In this document: piece by piece, positions 9,662 through 19,386 of the stretch
Layout of the letters: every line of letters begins with the position of its first letter
How positions within the stretch are numbered: the stretch's first letter is position 1
The notes under the pieces: generated by a model
What the model was told of the DNA's origin: nothing
The model's input: only the letters and a program-made list of their open reading frames with translations
Databases searched by the model: none
Assembly: GCA_005881275.1 (NCBI GenBank)
Contig: VBEF01000036.1
Coordinates: forward strand, 16,076 to 80,075
Direction: 5' to 3'
Length of the DNA stretch: 64,000 bases
Origin: Chloroflexota bacterium
Lineage (GTDB): Bacteria > Chloroflexota > Dormibacteria > Dormibacterales > Dormibacteraceae
Position numbers and translations under genes: made by a program

Positions 9662-11842
9662 CTAGGGCGAGCTCGAGGCCGAAGAGGGCGCCGCCGGCGT
9701 GGGCGACGGGGGCACGCTCGGTCTGTTGCTTCCGTGCTTCTTCGCCGACGGCCCGACCAGATCGAGGCTGTACTCGGCGGCCACATTGTGGCCGAGGACG
9801 TCGCGCACCGTGCTCAGCACCGCGAGCCGGTAATGACCGCCCTCCTTGAGGTCGAGGCCGGTCAACGTGACGGCACGGTTCGCGTATGTGGCCGTGGCGT
9901 CGACGCGCTTGCCTTTCGAATCGAGCAACACCACGCCGTCCGAAATCGTTCCTGGATCGAGGTCGCTGTCGAACGTGACTTTGATGCTGTCACGAGCCAG
10001 CTCAACGCTCACGACCTCAGCGCCCTTGCCGAGGTCGCGGTGGGCGCCCCCCGTGGCCTGGTCGATGCGGAATTCCTTGCTGTTCGAGTCGCGGACGAGG
10101 GTCAGCGTCTCCTCGTAGTTGCTGACATCGATCTTGCCGTGGGTCAGCACCAGGCGCACCACAAACCTCACCGTGTCCGGCTGGTTTCCGACGAGCTCCT
10201 GCGTGAGCACGTAGTAGCGCGAGAAGCGTGGATCGCCGGTCGGCAACAGATGCAGGGCGTCGTCTCCGTATGCCTTCTTGCCGTTGTCGTCGAGCAGGCG
10301 GGTGGCCTCGCTGGACTGGCCTTTCAACCGTGCGTCCATGAATGACGCGACCACGCGGCCTGCTTCATCGAGGGCGGTGGGCTCGGGTGGCAGGGCCGGC
10401 GCCGCGGCGACCCACAACGCGTTGGCTCGCAAGAAGGCGAAGGAAGTGGCGTTCGGCGCCCAGATCGGGGAGTGGTACGTGCCGTTGGAGATCTGGTTGC
10501 CGCCCGTGCCATCGGATCGCACCTGGTAGAGGGCGGTGTCGGTGCCGACGAGGATCGCGTCCTGCGTCGACCAGGTGGCGTCGCCGGGCGGTAGGGTGGC
10601 CTGGGAAACGCCCTGCGGATCCGCCACGATCAAAGCGTCAGCGGTCGTAAACAGGAGAAATGCGCCGCCTGGCGACCAGCCTGCGAATCCCGCATCGGCC
10701 TGGCCGAGCTGCGTGCTCTTGCCGCCGGCCAGGTCCATGACGAAGAGGCTGTGATCCTGGCGGTAAACCGCGTGAGCTCCGTCTGGAGCGATCGAAAGCA
10801 CGGTCACGGTTCCAGTGGAGGGAAGGGGAGCGAGCTGCTTCTGGCCATCTCCATCTTGCGTATAGATCCCGTCGGCCGCGGCCCAGACGAGCACGTCCTT
10901 GGACCAACCGACCTGCGTGGCCGCGGGTTTGGGCGCGACCTCGTCCGTTTTGCCCGTGGCGAACGTCAGAACCTCGATCTTGCCGCCGCGGATATAGGCG
11001 AGGCGATCGCCCGCCGGCGCAAGGGACGGTGCGGACGCCCCATCCGGCGAGATCACTGTGACGGCCCCGCCTTTCGCCGGCACGACGGCCAGCGCTCCCT
11101 TCCCGTCGACGAAGTAGAGCAGGGATGAATCCGCGGACCACTGGGCTGCAAGAGATGACGCACCGTTGAGGCCCGTCACCTGCTTCTCCCCGAGCGCGTT
11201 CGCGGATGGCGTCGGGCGCGGCGAGACGGCCGGCGTCGGCGGCGCGGGCGGCTGCGTCACGAAGGTGATGGTCTGCGGTGTGGCCAGGGGTTGGCCCGCC
11301 TGAGTCCTCGCGCCGGGACCGATGGTCACCTGGTACTGGGTGTTGGGCGCAAGGTTGCCGCTGGCCGGCTGGACCGCGAGGGTGCGGCTGTTCTGGTCCC
11401 ACGAGAACATCACGCTGGTCGCGGGTGCGACCTGAACCGCGTCCTGGGTGGTCTGGTGGTCCATCGGCTGGTTGAAGGAGACGAGGATCGGCTGCTGCAG
11501 CGACACGCTGCTCTTGCCGTCGACCGGGCTCTGGACGAAGACCTGGTTGAACCCGCCAGGCTGCTGCAGCGCCGTCCAGACGACGACGGATGCGATGAGG
11601 ACCAGGCCCGCGGCCGCGCCGGCCCACGCAAAGCCGGGCGGGCCGAACAATCGGCGCCACAACGAGGACCGGCCGTCGCTCATCGCCCAGGCTTCATGCA
11701 TGAGCTGCCGGCGCAGCCCGGTCTTGAAGGCGTCATCGAGGGGCGCATCGGCCTGCCGCGCGGAGGACAGGACCCCGGCTATGCGCCGAAGCTCATCGTC
11801 CTGTAGGACGTCTTCCAGCTCGGGGTCGCGGAATGCGCTCAA
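9662..11842 (-). CDS. Membrane-anchored putative anti-sigma protein with Ig-like and beta-propeller regions
   Basis: A 726-residue protein starting in an ATGA overlap with the sigma gene. The N-terminal 70 residues are charged and cytosolic, and one membrane helix follows at about 71-92 (FAWAGAAAGLVLIASVVVWT). The long outer part has a Big_5/SbsA-like Ig domain (about 100-195; SVSLQQPILVSFNQPMD), a Pro-rich linker and TolB/WD40-like repeats (about 225-470; LAPAGDRLAYIRGGKIEVLT). An NTF2-like segment, a second Big_5-like domain (about 600-695) and a Pro/Ser/Ala tail end it. The genetic coupling and topology fit an anti-sigma factor sensing the cell surface. It lacks the usual HxxxCxxC zinc finger, so this role is inference. 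Confidence 0.65.
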   Translation of the reverse strand: MSAFRDPELEDVLQDDELRRIAGVLSSARQADAPLDDAFKTGLRRQLMHEAWAMSDGRSSLWRRLFGPPGFAWAGAAAGLVLIASVVVWTALQQPGGFNQVFVQSPVDGKSSVSLQQPILVSFNQPMDHQTTQDAVQVAPATSVMFSWDQNSRTLAVQPASGNLAPNTQYQVTIGPGARTQAGQPLATPQTITFVTQPPAPPTPAVSPRPTPSANALGEKQVTGLNGASSLAAQWSADSSLLYFVDGKGALAVVPAKGGAVTVISPDGASAPSLAPAGDRLAYIRGGKIEVLTFATGKTDEVAPKPAATQVGWSKDVLVWAAADGIYTQDGDGQKQLAPLPSTGTVTVLSIAPDGAHAVYRQDHSLFVMDLAGGKSTQLGQADAGFAGWSPGGAFLLFTTADALIVADPQGVSQATLPPGDATWSTQDAILVGTDTALYQVRSDGTGGNQISNGTYHSPIWAPNATSFAFLRANALWVAAAPALPPEPTALDEAGRVVASFMDARLKGQSSEATRLLDDNGKKAYGDDALHLLPTGDPRFSRYYVLTQELVGNQPDTVRFVVRLVLTHGKIDVSNYEETLTLVRDSNSKEFRIDQATGGAHRDLGKGAEVVSVELARDSIKVTFDSDLDPGTISDGVVLLDSKGKRVDATATYANRAVTLTGLDLKEGGHYRLAVLSTVRDVLGHNVAAEYSLDLVGPSAKKHGSNRPSVPPSPTPAAPSSASSSP

Positions 11843-12396
11843 TCGACAGGCCTCAAGGTGGACGCTCCCTCGCGCAGCCGAGTCACGCCACGATGGATCA
11901 ACAGCTTCACCGCGCCGGCGGACTTGCCCATCGCGACTGCGATGTCCTCGATCTTCATGTCTTCCTGGAACTTGAGCACCAGCGCGGTCCGTTGCTGGTG
12001 CGGAAGCGCCTCGACCAGGGCCCAGATCCGGCGCACCTCGTCGCGGTTGGCCGCCACCTCATCGAGCGCCGGGCCGCCGATCGACAGGTCGTGGAAGTCA
12101 TCGAGTGCGTGAGTGGGGCGCAGCGTCCGGTAGCGGTCGGCGATCGCGTTGACCGCGATCTGGTACAGCCACGCGGCAAAGGGCCGCCCCGTGTCCTGGT
12201 AACGGGGCATGGCCTTCAGAGCCTTCATGAAGACTTCAGAAGTGACGTCCTCCGCGGCGGTTTGCTCCCTCACTCTTGAATAAATGAACCGGTAAATCTG
12301 CTGAAAGTGCCGGTCATAGAGCGCCCCGAATTGGCGTGGGTCCCGCTTGGCGAGCTCGACGAGCTCTCGCTCCTCGTCGCGTGACGGGTCGCTCAC
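11839..12396 (-). CDS. ECF-type RNA polymerase sigma factor
   Basis: A sigma-70 family protein with only regions 2 and 4. Region 2 includes FGALYDRHFQQIYRFIYSRV and AEDVTSEVFMKALKAMPRY; region 4 includes LPHQQRTALVLKFQEDMKIE and an HTH with AGAVKLLIHRGVTRLRE. GTG 12396 gives 185 residues starting VSDPSRDEERELVEL. A TTG at 12480 would add 28 residues that do not resemble the family. Its stop overlaps the start of the large membrane protein, the usual sigma/anti-sigma arrangement. It is divergent from purB, with about 220 bases between starts. Confidence 0.88.
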   Translation of the reverse strand: MSDPSRDEERELVELAKRDPRQFGALYDRHFQQIYRFIYSRVREQTAAEDVTSEVFMKALKAMPRYQDTGRPFAAWLYQIAVNAIADRYRTLRPTHALDDFHDLSIGGPALDEVAANRDEVRRIWALVEALPHQQRTALVLKFQEDMKIEDIAVAMGKSAGAVKLLIHRGVTRLREGASTLRPVD

Positions 12397-12576
12397 TGGC
12401 CGTTCAGCCTGCGCCGGTTCAAACGAGGGCCCCTCGAAGCTGGTTACGAAGCAAGTCCATGGGCAGCCATCGATTATCAAGCCAGTCGCTTAAAGGCTTG
12501 CGCCGGCCATGCATGACCACGATATCTAGGGCCCGATTGCCCCGCCGTCACTAAATCTTGTCTTCCCGGCGCACCT

Positions 12577-12582
12577 TATAAT
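12577..12582 (+). promoter_or_regulatory. Candidate -10 element of the purB operon
   Basis: A perfect TATAAT lies 38 bases before TTG 12621, in the 224-base gap between the divergent sigma gene and purB. No convincing -35 is seen at 16-18 bases upstream; the nearest T-rich match, TTGTCT, is only 13 bases away. I recognise no purine riboswitch in the leader, and nothing else of note in the gap. Confidence 0.5.
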
Positions 12583-12620
12583 TCCTGCCGTCCCCGAGTG
12601 TTGACTGGGAATCGCCGTTC

Positions 12621-13928
12621 TTGATCGAGCGCTACACGCCGCCCGCGATGCGCGCGGTCTGGTCAGACGAGCACAAGTACGAGCTGTGGCTGCGGATCGA
12701 AGTCCTCGCCTGCGAGGCCTGGGCCTCGCTTGGCCGGATCCCTGAGTCCGCTCTGCCGAAGATCCGAAAGGGCACGCTTGACGCAACGAAGATCGCTGAG
12801 GTCGAGTCACGCGTAGGTCACGACGTGATCGCGTTCCTCACGGTCCTCAACGAATCCATCGGTCAGCCCGAGGCTCGTTACGTCCACATCGGGATGACGA
12901 GCCAGGACCTGAACGACACGGCGCTGGCCGTGCAGATGGTGGAGTCCGCGCGGCTCATTACCGGCGACCTCGCCGGCGTCCGCGAGGCCGCGGCGGACCT
13001 TGCGCTAAAGCACCGCAAGACGCTGATGGCCGGCCGGACACACGGCATCGTCGCCGAGCCCACCACCTTTGGGTTCAAAGTCGCGGGCTGGGTGGCCGAG
13101 CTCGATCGCTCGATCGAGCGCCTGGAGCAGGCCGCTGACGAAGCCGCGGTCGGCCGGGTCAGCGGAGCGGTCGGAACGCACGCGACGATCGACCCTCGAG
13201 TCGAGGAACACGTATGCCGCGAGCTGGGCCTCAAGGTCGATGAGGTTTCGACACAGGTCGTGTCGCGCGACCGGCACGCGAGCTTCATGTCGGCGGTCGC
13301 CATCGCCGCGGGGACGCTGGAGCGAATCGCGACCGAGATCCGCCTCCTGCAGCGGACCGAGGTCGGCGAGGTGTTCGAGCCGTTCGGCAAGGAGCAGAAG
13401 GGAAGCTCGGCGATGCCGCACAAGCGCAACCCGGTCCTGACCGAACGCGTCTGCGGGTTGGCGCGCGTGGTGCGCGGCAACCTGCTGACGGCGCTGGAGA
13501 ACACCGCCTTGTGGCACGAGCGCGACATCAGCCACTCGTCCGCGGAGCGCGTCGCCTTCCCCGACGCGTGTGCGGCGGTCGATTACATGGCGCTCGAGAT
13601 GGGCAAGGTCCTGAAGGGCCTCGAGGTGCGGCCGGAGCGAATGCTTGCCAACCTGCAGTTCGCGGGTGGCGTGGTTTTCTCGCAGCGCGTGCTGCTCGCC
13701 CTCGTCGATAGCGGCCTGTCGCGTGAAGATGCCTACCTGGTTGTCCAGAAGGCGGCCATGCGGGCGATGGAGAATGCAGGCGATGGTTTCAGGGAGCTGC
13801 TCGAGAAGAATGAGGACGTGACCAAACGCATCGGCGCGCGCATGGATCAAGTCTTCGATCCGTGGGCAGGCCTCGAGCACACGGACCTGGCCTATGAGCG
13901 TCTGGGTTTGGGAGTAACCACCAAGTGA
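12621..13928 (+). CDS. purB: Adenylosuccinate lyase
   Basis: A 435-residue fumarase/aspartase superfamily enzyme acting twice in purine synthesis: SAICAR to AICAR, and adenylosuccinate to AMP. Evidence is [20 protein letters not shown], the catalytic-region TSQDLNDTA and [15 protein letters not shown], and the superfamily signature [11 protein letters not shown] near residue 270. TTG 12621 gives the normal N-terminus. It opens the long plus-strand purine operon, and its stop overlaps the purC GTG (GTGA). Confidence 0.97.
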   Translation: MIERYTPPAMRAVWSDEHKYELWLRIEVLACEAWASLGRIPESALPKIRKGTLDATKIAEVESRVGHDVIAFLTVLNESIGQPEARYVHIGMTSQDLNDTALAVQMVESARLITGDLAGVREAAADLALKHRKTLMAGRTHGIVAEPTTFGFKVAGWVAELDRSIERLEQAADEAAVGRVSGAVGTHATIDPRVEEHVCRELGLKVDEVSTQVVSRDRHASFMSAVAIAAGTLERIATEIRLLQRTEVGEVFEPFGKEQKGSSAMPHKRNPVLTERVCGLARVVRGNLLTALENTALWHERDISHSSAERVAFPDACAAVDYMALEMGKVLKGLEVRPERMLANLQFAGGVVFSQRVLLALVDSGLSREDAYLVVQKAAMRAMENAGDGFRELLEKNEDVTKRIGARMDQVFDPWAGLEHTDLAYERLGLGVTTK

Positions 13929-14824
13929 TCGCCGGGCCTCCCGTAACCGATACCGAGCTCCCGCTCAAGCTGTTCGCGCGGGGCAAGGTCCGGGACACTT
14001 ATGAGCTCGGCGCTGATCAGCTGCTGATGGTCGCCACCGACCGCATCTCAGCGTTTGACCACGTCCTCCCCAACGGCATCCCCGACCGGGGCAAGGTGCT
14101 CACCCAGCTCTCGATCTTCTGGTTCTCCCAGACAGACACCTTCCAGCCGAATCATTTGATCTCCGGGATGGTTCCCGACCTGCCGGCCGCGCTCAAGAAC
14201 TATCGAGAAGAGCTCGCCGGCCGTTTCATGATCGTGCGCAAGGCCAAGAGGATCGACTTTGAGTGCGTCGTCCGCGGCTACCTGGCGGGCAGCGCATGGA
14301 AGGAATACCAGGAATCGCAGACACTGGCGGGCGAGAAGATGCCGCCCGGTCTGCGAGAGAGCGAAAAGCTGGCGACTCCGATCTTCTCGCCGGCGACGAA
14401 GGCGGAAGCCGGGCACGACGAGAACATCACCTTTGACCAGATGAAAAAGGACCTTGGCGACGAGCTCGCCACCAAGCTGCACGATGCGAGCCTGGAGCTG
14501 TACAACTACGCGGCCGAGTTTGCGGCGCGCCGCGGGCTCATCCTCGCCGACACGAAATTCGAGTTCGGCACCGTCGGAGACGACGTCATCCTCATCGACG
14601 AGGTACTCACGCCCGACAGCTCTCGCTACTGGGACGCCGCCACCTACCGCCCGGGCACGTCGCCTGACTCGTATGACAAGCAGTTCGTCCGTGACTGGCT
14701 CACTCATTCGGGCTGGGACAAGGAATCGGACCCGCCGCGCCTGCCGGACGACGTCGTGGCGCAGACGCGCCTGCGCTACCTGACCGCGTACCAGCGCGTC
14801 GTCGGCAAGCCGCTGTTCCCGCCA
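13925..14824 (+). CDS. purC: SAICAR synthetase (3' end lost at a broken junction)
   Basis: About 300 residues of phosphoribosylaminoimidazole-succinocarboxamide synthase, the long form: [57 protein letters not shown] and [15 protein letters not shown]. The recognisable protein ends near [12 protein letters not shown], at about the family's natural end, but no stop codon follows. Instead the frame runs through purS sequence in the wrong frame and continues into purQ. The enzyme domain itself looks intact; only the last few residues and the stop are missing. Confidence 0.9.
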
Positions 14825-14825
14825 G

Positions 14826-15035
14826 CAAGGCATCACTGTCAAACAGGGCCTTGCTTCGCTCGGCTTTCGCGAGGTGGTCGACGTGCGGGTCGGCAAGTAC
14901 ATCGAGGTGAGCATCGAGGGTTCCAGCGAGCACGAGGCCCGGCAGCGCGTCGAAGCGATGTGCCGCCAGCTGCTGGCCAACCACGTGATCGAGGACTTCC
15001 GATTCGACATCGAGCCGGAGCACAAGCGCCGGTGA
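14826..15035 (+). pseudogene. purS: purS fragment lacking its 5' end
   Basis: In the +1 frame relative to purC, 69 codons encode the C-terminal three quarters of Pur[15 protein letters not shown], then [16 protein letters not shown] and [16 protein letters not shown]. PurS is the roughly 80-residue bridging subunit of the PurLQS formylglycinamidine synthase. The first 17-20 residues, including any start codon and ribosome binding site, are absent; the frame upstream is purC read out of frame. The stop overlaps the purQ GTG (GTGA) as expected for an intact operon. A loss of roughly 60-80 bases between purC and purS explains this, either biological or an assembly error. Confidence 0.85.
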
Positions 15036-15736
15036 AGTTCGGAGTCGTAGTTTTTCCCGGCACGTGGTCCGACCGGGACTGCGGCTGGGTCATCGACCAG
15101 GTTGTCGGAGCGGAATTGACCTACCTCTGGCACAAAGATGCTGATCTGAAAGGTTGCGACTGCGTGATCCTGCCCGGCGGTTTTGCGTACGGCGACCACC
15201 TGCGAACGGGTGCCATCGCCAGGTTCGCGCCGGTGATGGAGCAGATCGGCGAGTTTGCCGACCGCGGCGGCCTCGTCTGGGGCATCTGCAACGGGTTCCA
15301 GGTCCTCTGCGAGGCGGGGCTGCTCCCCGGCGCCCTCATCCGCAACGCGTCGCTCGAGTTCCGCTGCGAGTGGACAAACCTCCTGGTCGAACGAACCGAT
15401 CTTCCCTTCACGGCGGCATGCCGGGAGCGCGAGGTGCTGCGAGTTCCCGTCGCGCACGGCGAAGGCAGCTACTTTGCCGATCCTGCCACACTCTCACGCC
15501 TGGAGCAGAGAGGCCAGGTGGTGTTCCGTTACTGCGATCCAGGCGGTCGAGTTGTGCCCTCCGCGAGCCCGAACGGCTCGTTGCACAATATCGCCGGCAT
15601 CATCAACGCGCGCGGCAACGTGCTCGGCATGATGCCGCACCCCGAGCGCTGCTCGGAAGCCGAGCTCGGCGGCACCGATGGCCTGAAGCTGTTCCGTTCG
15701 GTGGCCGACAACGCGCTGAAGGTGCTGATGTCTTGA
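15032..15736 (+). CDS. purQ: Formylglycinamidine synthase, glutaminase subunit
   Basis: A 234-residue class I glutamine amidotransferase supplying ammonia to PurL. The start [20 protein letters not shown], the nucleophile in [20 protein letters not shown] and the C-terminal [10 protein letters not shown] are diagnostic. GTG 15032 overlaps the purS stop. Because purQ is in the same frame as purC and no stop separates them, an uninterrupted frame runs from 13925, but the true PurQ begins here. Confidence 0.95.
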   Translation: MKFGVVVFPGTWSDRDCGWVIDQVVGAELTYLWHKDADLKGCDCVILPGGFAYGDHLRTGAIARFAPVMEQIGEFADRGGLVWGICNGFQVLCEAGLLPGALIRNASLEFRCEWTNLLVERTDLPFTAACREREVLRVPVAHGEGSYFADPATLSRLEQRGQVVFRYCDPGGRVVPSASPNGSLHNIAGIINARGNVLGMMPHPERCSEAELGGTDGLKLFRSVADNALKVLMS

Positions 15737-17922
15737 GTGTGAAATCGGTGGACGAACGCAAGCTCCGCGAGGTTGCGCTCACTCCGGATGAGTACCGGGC
15801 CATCGTCGGGCAGCTCAAAAGAGCACCGAACGAAGTCGAGCTCGGCATGCTCGGCGTTCTGTGGTCTGAGCATTGCTCGTACAAAAGCTCGAAGGCGCTG
15901 CTCCGCCGTCTTCCTTCCGCCGGACCAGCCGTGCTGCAAGGCCCGGGTGAGAACGCTGGCGCGGTCAGCATCGGCGAGGGGTGGGCCGTCGTTTTCAAGA
16001 TCGAGTCGCACAACCACCCGTCGGCCATCGAGCCGTACCAGGGAGCAGCGACCGGTGTCGGCGGAATCATCCGCGACGTGATCGCCATGGGCGCGCGACC
16101 CATCGCTCTTCTCAACTCGCTGCGTTTTGGTCCTCCCCAGGAATCGAGGCGACACGTCGAAGGCGTTATCGCCGGCATAGGCGGTTACGGCAACTGCATC
16201 GGAATCCCAACCGTCGGCGGTGAGATCTATTTCGAGGATTGCTATGTGAACAACCCGCTGGTCAACGCGATGTGCGTCGGCCTCGTGCGAACCGATCAGC
16301 TCATGCGGGCCCGGGCCGAAGGCACCGGCAACAGCTTGATGCTCGTGGGAGCGGATACCGGCCGCGACGGAATCCACGGTGCGTCGTTCGCCTCGCTCGA
16401 GCTCGACGACAGCAGCGCCGAGCGGCGGCCTGCGGTCCAGGTCGGCAACCCGTTCCTCGAGAAATGTCTGCTCGAGGCTTGCATGGATCTCGCGCACACC
16501 GACGCGGTGGTCGCGATCCAGGACCTGGGCGCCGCCGGGCTCACATCGGCCGTGGCCGAATGCGCTGGTCGGGTAGAAGGCGCCGGCGCCAAGATCGACG
16601 TCTCGCTCGTTCCTCGACGCGAGCGCGGCATGACGCCTTACGACGTGATGCTTTCGGAATCCCAGGAACGGATGCTGGTCGTCGTCCAGCGCGGTCGGGA
16701 GAGGGAGGTCGAGAGCATCTTCCACGCTTGGGACCTGACGTCAGCTGTCATCGGTCAGGTCACCGACGACGGCCAGCTGACCGTGGTCGACGGACGGGAC
16801 CACGTGGCACGCCTTCCGGTCAAGCTGCTGACCGACGGCGCGCCGATGCGGCGCCTCGTCGGCATCGCTCCCGAGCCGCCGTTCGGGCTCGAGGTCGATG
16901 CCCTCCCACCGCTCGCCGACCCCGGCGCGACGCTGCTGCGCCTGCTCGCCAGCCCTAACCTCTCGAGCCGCCGCGGCGTGTTCCGCCGCTACGACCACAT
17001 GGTCGGCGATGCGACGGTGGTCGCGCCCGGCGGGGATGCGGCGATGCTGCGGGTCAAGGGCACGCGCCTTGGGATCGCCGTGACGACCGACTGCAACGCG
17101 CGTTACTGCCACCTCGATCCGCATCTCGGCGCGCAGCTCGCCGTCGCTGAAGCGGCACGCAACATCATCGCGACGGGAGCGCGGCCGCTGGCTGTCACCG
17201 ACTGCCTGAATCTCGCGAACCCGGAGCGGCCGGAGGTCTACTGGGAGCTCGAGGAGACTGTGGCGGGCATGGCCTACGCGTGTCGCACGCTCGAGCTGCC
17301 GGTGGTCAGCGGGAACGTCAGCCTGTACAACGACTCCAATGGCGAGTCCGCGATCTATCCGACGCCCGTGATCGGGATGATCGGTGTGATCGATGACTAC
17401 GCCCGCAAGCTCGGCGCGGGGCTGCGTACCGAGGGCGACTTCGTCCTCTTGATCGGGTCGAGTCACAACGACCTCGGAGGAAGCGAGTATTTGAAGGTCG
17501 AGCACGGCTACGTCGCGGGCCGGCCGCCCGCCCTCGACCTGATGAGGGAGCAGGCGGTGAACCGCGTGGTGCTCGCGGCCGCGCAGAGCGGCCATCTCCA
17601 CTCGGCCCACGACTGTGCCGATGGCGGAATGCTGGTCGCGCTTGCAGAGTGCTGCCTTCTCGGCGGTATCGGGGTGCGCTGTCCAGCGGTCCGGCCCGAG
17701 CCCCCGCTGCGGCTCGACGCCGCCTTCTTTGGGGAGTCGCCAAGCCGCTACATCATCAGCGTTCCCTCGCGCGCGATGCCGGAGCTGCAGTCGCTGGCTC
17801 GCCGCCATCACGTAGAACTGTCCCTGCTCGGCCTCGCCGGCGGCGATTTCCTGGAGTTCGAAGGCCAGCTGAAGCTCTCGCTCAGCGAGCTTCGCGAAGC
17901 CTGGGAGGCAATGATCACCTAG
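15733..17922 (+). CDS. purL: Formylglycinamidine synthase, large subunit (small PurL type)
   Basis: A 729-residue PurL that converts FGAR to FGAM using ammonia from PurQ. It contains [15 protein letters not shown], the metal/ATP segment [31 protein letters not shown] and GNVSLYNDS. At this length it is the Bacillus-type short PurL, which needs both PurS and PurQ, so the damaged purS upstream matters. The start is TTG 15733 overlapping the purQ stop (TTGA); GTG 15739 is the alternative. It directly abuts purF. Confidence 0.96.
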   Translation: MSVKSVDERKLREVALTPDEYRAIVGQLKRAPNEVELGMLGVLWSEHCSYKSSKALLRRLPSAGPAVLQGPGENAGAVSIGEGWAVVFKIESHNHPSAIEPYQGAATGVGGIIRDVIAMGARPIALLNSLRFGPPQESRRHVEGVIAGIGGYGNCIGIPTVGGEIYFEDCYVNNPLVNAMCVGLVRTDQLMRARAEGTGNSLMLVGADTGRDGIHGASFASLELDDSSAERRPAVQVGNPFLEKCLLEACMDLAHTDAVVAIQDLGAAGLTSAVAECAGRVEGAGAKIDVSLVPRRERGMTPYDVMLSESQERMLVVVQRGREREVESIFHAWDLTSAVIGQVTDDGQLTVVDGRDHVARLPVKLLTDGAPMRRLVGIAPEPPFGLEVDALPPLADPGATLLRLLASPNLSSRRGVFRRYDHMVGDATVVAPGGDAAMLRVKGTRLGIAVTTDCNARYCHLDPHLGAQLAVAEAARNIIATGARPLAVTDCLNLANPERPEVYWELEETVAGMAYACRTLELPVVSGNVSLYNDSNGESAIYPTPVIGMIGVIDDYARKLGAGLRTEGDFVLLIGSSHNDLGGSEYLKVEHGYVAGRPPALDLMREQAVNRVVLAAAQSGHLHSAHDCADGGMLVALAECCLLGGIGVRCPAVRPEPPLRLDAAFFGESPSRYIISVPSRAMPELQSLARRHHVELSLLGLAGGDFLEFEGQLKLSLSELREAWEAMIT

Positions 17923-19383
17923 ATGTGCGGAGTCTTCGGGGTCTGCGCCAACAACGGGGTGGACGTGGCAAACCTCACGTACTTCGGCCTCTTCTCCCTG
18001 CAGCACCGCGGCCAGGAATCGGCCGGCATCGCGGTCTCCGACGGAACGTCGGTGCGTGTCCACCGCGATATGGGGCTCGTGGCGCAGGTTTTCTCGCCGG
18101 CGGAGATCAAAAACCTCGGCGAAGGTTCGGTCATCGCGCTCGGTCACACGCGGTACTCGACGACCGGCTCCAGCCGGGCTGAAAACGCGCACCCGCTCCC
18201 GTTTCACCATCCGACGCTCGGGCCCGGCGCCATCGCGCACAACGGCAACCTGTTGAACGCCGACGCGCTTCGCGCCCAGCTCCAGGAGCAGGGCGTCGCG
18301 TTTGAGACGGCTCTCGACACCGAGGTCATGGCGCGTCTCATCGAGAACACTCACGGGCGCTCGTGGGAGGACGTCATCCGCCGCACCTTCGCCCGAGTCG
18401 TCGGCGCCTACTCGTGCGGCATCATCACGCCGAACCAGCTGATTGCACTGCGCGATCCCTTCGGCTTCCGGCCTCTGTGCATCGGCTACATCCCGCTGCC
18501 CGGACAACCGGCGCATGTCCTGGCCTCTGAGACTTGCGCGCTGGACACGGTGCACGCGACCTTCGTGCGCGAGGTACAGCCGGGCGAGATGGTGGTCATG
18601 GACGAGCATGGCGTGCACAGCGTCACCTTTCAGGCATCGAGCAAGCACGCGATGTGCGTCTTCGAGTTCATCTACTTCGCGCGACCTGACTCCATCCTCA
18701 AAAACTGTGAGCTCGAGGACGCACGCATCCGCATGGGTCACGAGCTCGCGCAAGAGGCGCCGGTCGACGCGGACATGGTGATCGCGTTCCCTGACTCCGG
18801 CACTCCGGCGGCGATCGGCTACGCCGAGGCGGCCGGGATTCCTTTTCGCGAGGCTCTGATGAAGAGCCGGTACATCAACCGCACTTTCATCCAGCCCGAT
18901 CAGTCTCTGCGCGAAGCGGGCGTGATGCTGAAGCTCAATCCGCTGCCTCGCTCGATCAAGGGCAAGCGGCTGATTGCGGTCGACGATTCGATCGTCCGCG
19001 GCACGACTTCGCGGCGCATCATCGAGCGCCTTCGCGCGGCCGGGGCGAGCGAGATCCACATGCGAATCTCGAGCCCGCCGATGCGCTTCCCGTGCTTCAT
19101 GGGAGTCGACATCGGCTCAACCAAAGAGCTGATCGCGGCGGGCCGCTCTGTCGACGAGGTACGGCAGCAGATCGGCGCCGACTCGCTGCATTACCTCTCC
19201 ATCCCGGGCTTGATTCGCGCCATCGGGCGCGGCACGGCGCAGGAGTTCTGCCGCGCATGCTTCGACGGCTCCTATCCGGTGCCGGTGCCGCAGCAGCTCG
19301 AGATGGACAAGATGCAGTTCGAGCTTCCACTCAAGTCAGACCACGTCTCGGGGCCCCCCTCTCCGCTGCTCGCGAAAATCTAG
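17923..19383 (+). CDS. purF: Amidophosphoribosyltransferase
   Basis: A 486-residue enzyme for the committed step, making phosphoribosylamine from PRPP and glutamine. The N-terminal glutaminase begins MCGVFGV, exposing Cys2 after Met removal without a propeptide. The phosphoribosyltransferase domain has the PRPP loop RLIAVDDSIVRGTTSRRI. Cysteines in AMCVFEF, RFPCFMGVD and EFCRACFDG match the [4Fe-4S]-type PurF of Bacillus. The ATG starts on the base after the purL stop. Confidence 0.96.
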   Translation: MCGVFGVCANNGVDVANLTYFGLFSLQHRGQESAGIAVSDGTSVRVHRDMGLVAQVFSPAEIKNLGEGSVIALGHTRYSTTGSSRAENAHPLPFHHPTLGPGAIAHNGNLLNADALRAQLQEQGVAFETALDTEVMARLIENTHGRSWEDVIRRTFARVVGAYSCGIITPNQLIALRDPFGFRPLCIGYIPLPGQPAHVLASETCALDTVHATFVREVQPGEMVVMDEHGVHSVTFQASSKHAMCVFEFIYFARPDSILKNCELEDARIRMGHELAQEAPVDADMVIAFPDSGTPAAIGYAEAAGIPFREALMKSRYINRTFIQPDQSLREAGVMLKLNPLPRSIKGKRLIAVDDSIVRGTTSRRIIERLRAAGASEIHMRISSPPMRFPCFMGVDIGSTKELIAAGRSVDEVRQQIGADSLHYLSIPGLIRAIGRGTAQEFCRACFDGSYPVPVPQQLEMDKMQFELPLKSDHVSGPPSPLLAKI

Positions 19384-19386
19384 GAA

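Noticed and set aside
13925..15736. A 603-codon open frame joining PurC and PurQ
   Set aside because: The middle 69 codons are purS read in the wrong frame, so this is a damaged junction and not a real fusion enzyme.
16741..19059. A 772-codon open frame on the minus strand opposite purL and purF
   Set aside because: It is low-complexity antisense sequence typical of GC-rich genes, with no family motif, and lies under two well-supported genes.
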